Positions 53,047 to 60,553 of a stretch of DNA of 64,000 nt are shown here, piece after piece. Location: NCBI GenBank assembly GCA_002412965.1, contig DHWB01000001.1, positions 62,528 through 126,527 of the forward strand, read 5' to 3'. The notes under the pieces were generated by a model, which saw nothing but the letters and a program-made list of their open reading frames with translations, searched no databases and had not been told where the DNA came from. The position numbers were made by a program, and so were the translations under genes. How positions within the stretch are numbered: position 1 is the first letter of the stretch; every line of letters starts with the position of its first letter. Source of the DNA: Desulfomicrobium sp. UBA5193 (GTDB taxonomy: Bacteria; Desulfobacterota; Desulfovibrionia; Desulfovibrionales; Desulfomicrobiaceae).

Positions 53047-55707
53047 ATGGAACTGACCATCAACGACACGCCGTGCGTCTTCACTCCCGGCCAGACCATT
53101 CTGGAAGCGGCCAAGGCCCACGGCATCTTCATCCCGACCCTGTGCCACCTGCCCAGTTGCACGCCCACCGGCGCCTGCCGCATCTGCGTGGTCGAGGTCT
53201 GGGGCGCGCGCACCCTGGTCGCGTCCTGCGCGGCCCCGGCGTCCGAGGGTATGATTGTGCACACCGAGTCCGAGCGCGTGGTCCGCGCCCGCAAGACCAT
53301 CCTGCGCCTCATGCTCGACTCTGGAAATCACGACTGCCTGCTCTGCCCGGCGGCGGGGGATTGCGCCCTGCAGAGCCTCGCCTTCCGCTACGGTGTGGGC
53401 ACGGGGACTTTTGAGCGGACGAAGCCGCACTATCGGCCCGAGACGGGCAATCCGTTCATCGTTCGCGATTTTTCCAAGTGCATCCTCTGCGGCCGCTGCG
53501 TGCAGGCCTGCAACGAGGTGCAGGTCAACGAGGCCATCGATTACGGCTACCGTGGCGCCGCCACCAAGATCGTGGCCGGATGCGACACCACCCTGGCCGA
53601 GTCGGACTGCGTTTTTTGCGGCGAGTGTCTGCAGGTCTGCCCGGTGGGAGCTTTGAGTGCCCATGACGCCCGCAGGAAGCCGCGCCTGTGCGAAACGCGC
53701 CCCGTGCGCACCACCTGCCCGTATTGCGGCGTGGGTTGTCAGCTGGACGTGTACGTGCAGGACGGGCGCATCCGCCATGTCCTGGGCGCTTCAGACGGGC
53801 ACAACGAGGGCAGCCTGTGCGTCAAGGGCCGCTTCGCCCTGGATTTCACCGCGCATCCGGAGCGACTCACGTCTCCGCTCATCCGTCGCGACGGCGTGCT
53901 TGTTCCGGCGAGTTGGGACGAGGCGCTTGATCTGGTGGCCGCCCGCCTCCTGGCCCTGCGCGAGGAGCACGGGCCGGACGCCCTGGGTTTTCTGGCCTCG
54001 GCCCGCTGCACCAACGAGGAAAACTACCTGTTCCAGAAACTGGCGCGCTGCCTCGGTACCAACAACGTGGACCACTGCGCGCGGCTGTGCCATGCCTCTT
54101 CCCTTGAGGCCCTGGTGCAGGCCTTCGGCAGCGCTTCGCCGACCAATATCATGGCCGATGTGGCCAACGCCGAGGTGATCCTGGTCACCGGTTCCAACAC
54201 CACCGAGACCCACCCCGTGTTCTCGAGCCGTATCAAGCGCGCGGCCCGCTCCGGTGCCACGCTTGTGATCGTGGACCCCCGCGCCATCGGCCTGACCCGG
54301 CACGCCCATCTCTGGCTGCGACCCAAGCCCGGCACGGACATCGCGTGGATCAACGGGCTGATGCACGTCATCCTGCGCGAAGGCCTGGAAAACCGCGCCT
54401 TCATCGAGAGTCGCACCGAAGGGTTCGAGGAGCTGCGCGAGGCCTTAAGCCTGTACACCCCGGAATATGTGCAGTCCGTGACCGGGATCCCGGCCGCCGA
54501 CCTTGCGCGGACGGCCCGTCTGTATGCCCGCGCGGAAGCGGCGACGATCCTGTACTGCATGGGCATCACCCAGCACACCTGCGGCACGGACACGGTGCTG
54601 GCCCTGGCCAATCTGGCCCTGCTCTGCGGCCAGGTCGGGCGGCCGGGGGCGGGGATCAACCCGCTACGGGGGCAGAACAACGTGCAGGGCTCCTGCGACA
54701 TGGGCGGCTTGCCGGGCGTGCTGCCCGGATACGGGCGGGTGGATGACGACGCGGCCCGGAACCGGATCGCACGTCTGTGGAAGACGGACCTGCCGAAAAC
54801 GCCGGGGCTGACGGCCACGGAGATGCTCGCATCGAGGCAGATCAAGGCCATGTACATCATGGGCGAAAACCCCATGGTCTCGGATGCGGATACGGCGCAT
54901 GTGCGCGCGCGGCTGGCGGAACTTGATTTTCTGGTCGTGCAGGACATCTTCCTGACCGAGACGGCGCGGCTGGCCGACGTGGTTCTGCCTGCGGCGTCCG
55001 CGCTCGAAAAGGACGGCACCTTCACCAACACGGACCGCCGCGTGCAGCGCGTGCGCGCTGCCGTGCCGTGTCCGGGTGAGGCGCTTCCGGATTGGCGCAT
55101 CCTGAATCTTCTGGGGCCGCGCCTTGGGGTGCCTGAGGTGTACAACCGCCCCGAAGAGATCATGCGCGAGATCGCCCTGGCCGCGCCCATCTACGGCGGC
55201 ATCGACTATCGTCGCATTGGCAAGGAAGGGCTGATCTGGCCCTGTCCCGACCAGACGCATCCCGGCACTCCCATCCTGCACCGCGAGACCTTCCCACGGG
55301 GCCGGGGTCGCTTCATCGCCACGCATCCGCAACTGCCGGCGGAGATGCCGGACCGGGACTATCCCTTTCTGCTCAGCACCGGTCGGGTGCTTGAGCACTA
55401 CCACACCGGCACCATGACGCGCAAAAGCGAGGGCCTGAACAGGCTCATGCCCGCATGTCAGGTGGAACTTCATCCGGAGGATGCGCGGCGGCTTCAAATC
55501 GTTTCCGGTCAGCAGGTCCGCGTCGCGTCGAGGCGGGGGGAGATCACGGTCACGGCCCTGGTCACGAGCCGCGTCGCGCCGGGCATGGTCTTCATCCCCT
55601 TCCATTTCGCCGAGGCGGCGGCCAACGCCCTGACCAACTCCGCGTGCGACCCCCAGGCCAGGATTCCGGAATTCAAGGTGTGCGCGGTGCGGCTCTGCCC
55701 TGCATGA
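53047..55707 (+). CDS. fdhA: NAD-linked formate dehydrogenase catalytic subunit (NuoG-like fusion)
   Basis: An 886-residue cytoplasmic enzyme oxidising formate to CO2 or the reverse. N-terminal 2Fe-2S (LCHLPSCTPTGACRIC), His/Cys cluster (HDCLLCPAAGDC), two ferredoxin clusters (CILCGRCVQACNEV, CVFCGECLQVCPVGAL), then the Mo/W-bis-pterin domain with its [4Fe-4S] (CPYCGVGC) and GSLCVKGRF. The metal ligand is Cys in CARLCHASS (codon TGC at about 54090), not selenocysteine. ATG 53047. No Tat signal. It is convergent with the DUF1566 gene, 9 bp apart. Confidence 0.92.
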   Translation: MELTINDTPCVFTPGQTILEAAKAHGIFIPTLCHLPSCTPTGACRICVVEVWGARTLVASCAAPASEGMIVHTESERVVRARKTILRLMLDSGNHDCLLCPAAGDCALQSLAFRYGVGTGTFERTKPHYRPETGNPFIVRDFSKCILCGRCVQACNEVQVNEAIDYGYRGAATKIVAGCDTTLAESDCVFCGECLQVCPVGALSAHDARRKPRLCETRPVRTTCPYCGVGCQLDVYVQDGRIRHVLGASDGHNEGSLCVKGRFALDFTAHPERLTSPLIRRDGVLVPASWDEALDLVAARLLALREEHGPDALGFLASARCTNEENYLFQKLARCLGTNNVDHCARLCHASSLEALVQAFGSASPTNIMADVANAEVILVTGSNTTETHPVFSSRIKRAARSGATLVIVDPRAIGLTRHAHLWLRPKPGTDIAWINGLMHVILREGLENRAFIESRTEGFEELREALSLYTPEYVQSVTGIPAADLARTARLYARAEAATILYCMGITQHTCGTDTVLALANLALLCGQVGRPGAGINPLRGQNNVQGSCDMGGLPGVLPGYGRVDDDAARNRIARLWKTDLPKTPGLTATEMLASRQIKAMYIMGENPMVSDADTAHVRARLAELDFLVVQDIFLTETARLADVVLPAASALEKDGTFTNTDRRVQRVRAAVPCPGEALPDWRILNLLGPRLGVPEVYNRPEEIMREIALAAPIYGGIDYRRIGKEGLIWPCPDQTHPGTPILHRETFPRGRGRFIATHPQLPAEMPDRDYPFLLSTGRVLEHYHTGTMTRKSEGLNRLMPACQVELHPEDARRLQIVSGQQVRVASRRGEITVTALVTSRVAPGMVFIPFHFAEAAANALTNSACDPQARIPEFKVCAVRLCPA

Positions 55708-55716
55708 TGCCGCGCT

Positions 55717-56712
55717 TTATTCGAGGGCCACGAGCCAGGCATGAAATTCCCGCTTGGCCTTGAAGCCCACTCCCACGGCCCCCTTGTGCAGGTACAGGCA
55801 ATAGGCCCAGTCCGGGGCGAAGGCGCTGCTGGTCGAGGACCAGTAGGCTTCGCGGATGTCTATGAAGGGATGACCCGAGGGCAGAGCGGGGTTGTGATAC
55901 TCGGCGTCCACTAAAGACTCCAGTTCGCGGATGCTTGGCAGACGCCATTTCCGGTTTTTTTCGCGCTGCCTTGTCGCGGCCAGCAGGGCTTCCTCCCAGG
56001 TGCAGGCTCCCAGAAGATCCGTTGACCTCGCCCATAAAAGTCCTGTCAGCAGGTCCCGCACGCAGTCTTCTTCCACCGCAAACCGTGGTTCGGGCCACGG
56101 AGCGCCGCTGTGCAACTCCCCGTCCTGGCCTGTTGCCGCGCAGTCGATGACCGCACCTGCGGCGTCCCAGCATCCACGCTGTCCTGTGCTCGAAAGAACA
56201 GGACTGTCTCCCCGTACCGGCCAGACCATGGCGTCGCGGGTCTTGTCGCCGTAGAACATGCGGCCGCCTTCCAGATGCACGTGCCAGGCGTAGCCCGGAG
56301 CAAGGCTTGCCGTAGTCGAGGTCCAGTACCAGGTCTGGCTGACCGTGAAGGGATGCCCGGCCGGCAGGGCCGGGCGGTGGTGGCTGTAGCTGATCAGGCT
56401 TGAAAGCTCGCGGCGGTTCGGCAGCCGCCAGTCGGAATGGCCGAAGGAGTTTTCCTCGTTCATCCGGGCCACGGCGGATAGGGCCTCGGTCCAGGACATG
56501 GGAAAGTCCCCCACAGAGGCGATGCGGGGCCAGACGAGGCCCGTCAGCCGGTCCAGAACCAAGTATTCTCCTTGCGGCGTGAAGCGCGGCTTGGGCCAGG
56601 CTTCGCCTGTGCGGAACTCGCCGTCCTGCCCGCTGTCCAGGCAGTCTACGGGTCGCCCTGAGGCGTCGAAGCACAGGCGCTGGCCGGTGGAGAGGATGTG
56701 TCGGATGGTCAT
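55717..56712 (-). CDS. Tandem DUF1566 (Lcl C-terminal) domain protein
   Basis: A 331-residue protein from ATG 56712 (a longer frame from 56793 adds 27 residues). It contains two copies of the same unit: LDRLTGLVWPRIASVG with DWRLPNRRELSSLISYSHH and YWTSTTASLAPGYAW in the first half, and LTGLLWARSTDLLGACTWEE, WRLPSIRELESLVD and YWSSTSSAFAPDWAY in the second. The family is carbohydrate- or fimbria-associated and lacks a known activity. No signal peptide is clear. Confidence 0.8.
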   Translation of the reverse strand: MTIRHILSTGQRLCFDASGRPVDCLDSGQDGEFRTGEAWPKPRFTPQGEYLVLDRLTGLVWPRIASVGDFPMSWTEALSAVARMNEENSFGHSDWRLPNRRELSSLISYSHHRPALPAGHPFTVSQTWYWTSTTASLAPGYAWHVHLEGGRMFYGDKTRDAMVWPVRGDSPVLSSTGQRGCWDAAGAVIDCAATGQDGELHSGAPWPEPRFAVEEDCVRDLLTGLLWARSTDLLGACTWEEALLAATRQREKNRKWRLPSIRELESLVDAEYHNPALPSGHPFIDIREAYWSSTSSAFAPDWAYCLYLHKGAVGVGFKAKREFHAWLVALE

Positions 56713-56822
56713 GGTTCTTGCGCCGGTTGACGGGTGTGGGCCGGAACGGTCCGGCCGGGGCTCCAGACTAGCGGCGCAAGTGGGCATGGTCAATGCGGGG
56801 GTGACGATTTCGCATGACGTCG

Positions 56823-56856
56823 CGGCGGGCCGGAAGCTTGCGCCTGCGGCCCGCCG
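56823..56856. terminator. GC-rich stem-loop between ferredoxin subunit and DUF1566 genes
   Basis: CGGCGGGCCG (56823-56832) pairs with CGGCCCGCCG (56847-56856) over 10 bp, with TTTT after it on the plus strand. It lies 23 bp past the stop of the minus-strand ferredoxin gene. It may end that operon, although the T run is on the wrong side for a classical terminator in that direction. Confidence 0.5.
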
Positions 56857-56878
56857 TTTTCATGCCGTGGTCCCGGCC

Positions 56879-57436
56879 TTACTTGGGTGTACGGAAATAG
56901 ATCACGGACTGGGCGCTCATCTTTTTGACGATCTCCTTGCCCTCGGCTTCAAGTTCCATCTTGAGGATTTCCTTTTCTCCGAAACGGATGGCGTCGGTCA
57001 GGCAGACCTCGGCGCAGACCGGCTTTTCGCCCATGTGTACCCGATCCCAGCACAGGTCGCACTTGTGGGCCTTGTTCCGGTCCGCGTCGAACTGGATGAC
57101 CCCGTAGGGGCAGGCCTCGATGCAGTCGCGGCTGCCCGTGCATTTTTCAGGCAGGATGCGCACGATGCCGGTCTCAGTATCCTTGACGATGGCGTCGGCC
57201 TTGCAGGCCTTGATGCAGGCCGCGTTCTTGCAATGCTGGCAGGGCATGACCCAGCTCGTCTCGGAAAGCTTGGGATAGACGCCCTTTTTTTCGGATTCCA
57301 CGCGCAGGTAGTACGGTATTTTCCCCGGCATGCAGTTCTCGTGGTCAACAAGGCCGTGGCTGTTGCGGCAGGCCACCACGCAGGTTTTGCAGCCGATGCA
57401 GCGGTCCATGTCTATGGCGAGGCTTAATTGTTTCAT
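56879..57436 (-). CDS. Four-cluster ferredoxin subunit (DmsB/PsrB-like) of molybdoenzyme
   Basis: A 185-residue electron-transfer protein. Cysteine groups are visible for several [4Fe-4S] clusters: CIGCKTCVVACRN near residue 13, CQHCKNAACIKACKADAI near 64, CTGSRDCIEACPYGVI near 97 and CDLCWDRVHMGEKPVC near 125. ATG 57436 has SD GGAGGAT; the longer frame from 57508 is rejected. It is coupled (11 bp) to the catalytic gene. No Tat signal, so it is cytoplasmic. Confidence 0.92.
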   Translation of the reverse strand: MKQLSLAIDMDRCIGCKTCVVACRNSHGLVDHENCMPGKIPYYLRVESEKKGVYPKLSETSWVMPCQHCKNAACIKACKADAIVKDTETGIVRILPEKCTGSRDCIEACPYGVIQFDADRNKAHKCDLCWDRVHMGEKPVCAEVCLTDAIRFGEKEILKMELEAEGKEIVKKMSAQSVIYFRTPK

Positions 57437-57447
57437 GTTGATCCTCC

Positions 57448-59577
57448 TTATTTGCTGATGCGGACGCGGGTGGAGACGTGGGCCTCGCCGCCCACGAGAT
57501 CCTGCCAATGCAGGTGGGACCCGGCGTCGGGGATGAGGTCGTTGTCGTTCACGCCGGCTCCCGCACCCACGCGGCCCACGCTGGCGCCAAAGCCGTGCAT
57601 GAGGCCGATGCAGTCGGGCCGGATGTGCTCGGTCAACTTGACGGGCGTGGTCACGCTGCCCGTGCGCGAGGAGATGGTCACGGTGTCGCCGTCCTTTATG
57701 CCGAGCCTGCCTGCGGCGGCGGTGTTGATGATGGCCGGGTTGGTGGGCTGTCCCGAGGCCGGGTCGCGCAACTGGGCGTTGTTCACGGACCAGGGGCCGG
57801 TGCCGTTGATGTGGATGCGGCGATAGCTGACCATGATGAAAGGGTATTTTTCAACGTCGGCATCATACTCCGGCGCAAGGATGTTTCTGGGCAGGGCCTG
57901 GCCGATGTCCTCCAGGTCTTCCCAGTAGAGGTGGATCTTCTTGCTCGGGGTGCCGAAGCCCTTTTCCCGATACTTGTGGAAGCCCAGGGTGCCGGGCGAC
58001 CACCTGCCGCCCATCTCCTGCAGCTTCTTTACAGAAAGTCCGAGGCCCCCCAGCTGGATGTCGTAGTAGGCCACGTCATCCTTGAACTGAAAGTATTCCG
58101 GGAACATGCGCTTGCCAAGTTCAATGAAGACCGTGTTGGAATGCCTGGCTTCGCCAGGGGGGTCGACCAGGGGTTGGCGCAACAGCACGCCGTGGCCGAA
58201 GTTGTACCACCACGGCATGTACAGGAGCTCCCAGCGCTCGAAGTGGGTCTGGTCGGGCAGCACGATATCGGCGAACTTGCCTGTCTCCGAGAGCATGATG
58301 TCGGTGTTGAGCAGGAACTCCAGCTTGTGGTTCCCGTTCTTGTCCTTCATGCACACGGCCTTCTGCCATTCCCTGCTGCCCATCTCGGTCAGGGCCGGAT
58401 TGGCCTCGGTGACCATGAGGATTTTCAGACCGTCGTCCTTGATGGCCTGGGTCTCGTACCAGGTGGGCTCCAGGATGAAGCTGTACTTGGCGAACTTGTC
58501 GCGGTTAGGGCCGGTGCGGTGGAAGCCCTTGTCGTGCAGGGGCGCCGGGCCCTTGGGCAGCGGCGTGACGGGGGAGAGGGGCGTCAGGTCCGGCAGGGGC
58601 TGGCCGCCGGGGTTGTCTATGTTGCCGGTGATGGCCAGGAAGATGGCCCAGGCGTGTCCGTAGTCGAGGGCCTGGCCGAGCATGATGGATTTGAAGCCGT
58701 CAACGCCCACGGCCGGGGCAGCGGCGCACATCTCGGCCAGCTTCACGATGTCGCGGGCCGGGACGTCGCAGATCCTGCTCATGGCTTCGGGCGTCATGGG
58801 CTTCACGTGGGCCTTGACCTTCTCGAAGTCACCCTCGCGCACCCACTCCTCGACGAACTTTTTGTCATAGAGGTCGTTGGCGATGAGGTAGTTGATCATG
58901 CCCAGGAACAGCGCCGTGTCGCCGGAGGGCTTGATGGGAATCCACCAGTCGGCCTTTGCCGCGTCGGGGCTGAAGATGGGGTCGACCACGATGAGCTTGG
59001 CCCCGCGGTCCTTGGCCTCCAGGATGTCCCGTGGCGCAACGGCGTCGTCCAGGCAGCCGAAGGCGTGGCGTCCGGCCAGGAGCATGATGCCGTCCTTGGG
59101 CATGGTGAACCAGGCCGGCGGGATGTGGTGGTTGGGGATGCCGCCCCAGCACTTGATCTGGGACACGATCTTGGCCGAGTCGCAGTGCGGCAGGCCGGTG
59201 TTGATGTACCCTCCGTAGGCGTTGAGGAAATGCCATTTGGGGTCGGTCAGGGAGTGGGGAAAGAAGCTGTAGGTCAGCTTGTGGGCTTCGCCCCTGTCGT
59301 AGAGGCTGCGGAGCTTGTCCTCGATGGTGTCGAGGGCCTCGGCCCAGGAAATTTCGGCGAATTTGCCTTCCCCACGTTCGCCGACGCGCTTGAGCGGCTT
59401 GTTCAGCCGGTCCTTGGAGTACTGCAGGGTCACGCCGGCCATGCCCTTGACGCAGGCCTTGCCCCGAAATTTCGGGTTGCCCCGCACCTCCGTGACCCGG
59501 CCATCCACAATCCGGGCCTCGATGGCGCATTCGGCTTTGCATTGGTAGCATACCGTTGGATACCATTTACCGTTCAT
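57448..59577 (-). CDS. Cytoplasmic molybdopterin oxidoreductase, DMSO reductase family
   Basis: A 709-residue catalytic subunit. The N-terminal [4Fe-4S] ligands are VCYQCKAECAIEARI (Cys 9, 12, 16) and GKACVKGMAG (Cys 41). The likely metal-ligand Cys is in TGLPHCDSAKIV near residue 132. Bis-MGD contacts follow (IVVDPIFSPDA, LLAGRHAFG, LPDQTHFERWE). There is no Tat signal or membrane anchor subunit, so it works in the cytoplasm with the ferredoxin subunit. It is shorter than nitrate reductases. Substrate unknown: transhydroxylase-, thiosulfate- or nitrate-type are all possible. It overlaps the HPP gene by 11 bp. Confidence 0.87.
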   Translation of the reverse strand: MNGKWYPTVCYQCKAECAIEARIVDGRVTEVRGNPKFRGKACVKGMAGVTLQYSKDRLNKPLKRVGERGEGKFAEISWAEALDTIEDKLRSLYDRGEAHKLTYSFFPHSLTDPKWHFLNAYGGYINTGLPHCDSAKIVSQIKCWGGIPNHHIPPAWFTMPKDGIMLLAGRHAFGCLDDAVAPRDILEAKDRGAKLIVVDPIFSPDAAKADWWIPIKPSGDTALFLGMINYLIANDLYDKKFVEEWVREGDFEKVKAHVKPMTPEAMSRICDVPARDIVKLAEMCAAAPAVGVDGFKSIMLGQALDYGHAWAIFLAITGNIDNPGGQPLPDLTPLSPVTPLPKGPAPLHDKGFHRTGPNRDKFAKYSFILEPTWYETQAIKDDGLKILMVTEANPALTEMGSREWQKAVCMKDKNGNHKLEFLLNTDIMLSETGKFADIVLPDQTHFERWELLYMPWWYNFGHGVLLRQPLVDPPGEARHSNTVFIELGKRMFPEYFQFKDDVAYYDIQLGGLGLSVKKLQEMGGRWSPGTLGFHKYREKGFGTPSKKIHLYWEDLEDIGQALPRNILAPEYDADVEKYPFIMVSYRRIHINGTGPWSVNNAQLRDPASGQPTNPAIINTAAAGRLGIKDGDTVTISSRTGSVTTPVKLTEHIRPDCIGLMHGFGASVGRVGAGAGVNDNDLIPDAGSHLHWQDLVGGEAHVSTRVRISK

Positions 59578-60412
59578 GTTTTTCCTCCTTCTCTTTTGAT
59601 CCGGAAATCGGGCCGGATCCGCCCGTTGTCGGCGATGCGGCGAGCGTGCAGCTTTTTTCCGCCTCCGTGACCAGCACCCGCGCGCCGAAGAAGTGATGCA
59701 GGGAGAGAATGGCCAGCCCTGTCAGCAGGATCCAGAGCCCGGCGGTGTAAATATCCTCGCTCCATGGCTTGGCGCACAGGAGGAGCGTCGCGAGGATGCA
59801 GACGCCGACGCCCGCGATATCCGGTTTGTCCATGCCCAGGTTGAACCAGGAGCGCTCGCAGCCCTCGTCCGGGGGCGGGCATTCGAACCAGACGCGATTC
59901 CAGATCACGGTGAAGACCACGGCCAGGACCGCGCCCCAGGCCATGTGCAGGGGCAGGATCAGGTCCGTTGCGGGCAGCGGCAGGATGGCCGGGATGGCTG
60001 CCGTGGCTGCCGCTGGAGGGTGGTCGGCGTCGAGAATCTGCATCAGCACCGCGGAGAGGAGCACCGCCAGACCGAGCTTCGCGGGGACGGCCAGGGCGGT
60101 TGCGCCGAAAAGGTGCTCGCCCGCCGCGACACCGATCAGTCCGCCCACGGCGGAGATGAAATGGCCGACGATGACCGATTTTGGCCGGGCCACCCGCAGA
60201 TAGGTGCAGGTCGCGCCGATGAAGCAGGACGCGGCCAGGGGCGGATAGAGCAGTCCGATCCCCGTCGCGTCGCAGGCCAGGGCGATGAGCGCCAAGAAGA
60301 GGCCCGCCCCCGTCGATCCCCACAGAATTCGCGACAGGGAGATGACTCCGGGGTGATACACGTCCCGCCTGAATTCCCGTCTGTTTGGCAATACCAGCCG
60401 GATTTCGATCAT
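59567..60412 (-). CDS. HPP-family membrane protein (possible nitrite/anion transporter)
   Basis: A 281-residue integral membrane protein with about six hydrophobic segments (SRILWGSTGAGLFLALIALA, LGLAVLLSAVLMQILDADHP, and others). The family name motif DADHPPAAATAAI is at about residues 127-139. Plant and cyanobacterial HPP proteins export or import nitrite, which is knowledge of the family, not of this protein. It lies directly upstream of the molybdoenzyme and is transcribed with it, with a hairpin in its leader (60432-60459). Confidence 0.83.
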   Translation of the reverse strand: MIEIRLVLPNRREFRRDVYHPGVISLSRILWGSTGAGLFLALIALACDATGIGLLYPPLAASCFIGATCTYLRVARPKSVIVGHFISAVGGLIGVAAGEHLFGATALAVPAKLGLAVLLSAVLMQILDADHPPAAATAAIPAILPLPATDLILPLHMAWGAVLAVVFTVIWNRVWFECPPPDEGCERSWFNLGMDKPDIAGVGVCILATLLLCAKPWSEDIYTAGLWILLTGLAILSLHHFFGARVLVTEAEKSCTLAASPTTGGSGPISGSKEKEEKHER

Positions 60413-60431
60413 GGATCGACTCTCTTTGTTT

Positions 60432-60459
60432 CAGGGCGGCATGGTTTTGCCGTGCCCTG
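60432..60459 (-). promoter_or_regulatory. Leader hairpin upstream of the HPP gene
   Basis: CAGGGC (60432-60437) pairs with GCCCTG (60454-60459), with extra pairing in the loop region (GGCA/TGCC). It stands about 20 bp before the HPP start and may influence translation or mRNA stability. On the minus strand about 30 bp further upstream lies GAACC (60490-60494), which fits an ECF -35 core, but no -10 at the expected spacing is clear. Confidence 0.35.
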
Positions 60460-60553
60460 TATTTAGAAAGAGCCATGAAAAGCAAAAAAGGTTCGGGGGA
60501 ATATCAAAGCCCGATGGTAGAGAAGTACGGCGGATGAGGGCGACGGATGGAAA

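Noticed and set aside
50994..53312. 772-codon minus-strand ORF across the NuoE/NuoF-like genes
   Set aside because: It is antisense to clearly identified genes, has a composition typical of a GC-rich shadow frame and shows no domain.
54080..54100. Possible selenocysteine at the formate dehydrogenase active site
   Set aside because: The codon is TGC (Cys) in CARLCHASS, not TGA, and no SECIS-like hairpin is needed.
57478..59670. 730-codon plus-strand ORF across the molybdoenzyme gene
   Set aside because: Shadow frame of the minus-strand catalytic subunit, which carries all expected motifs.
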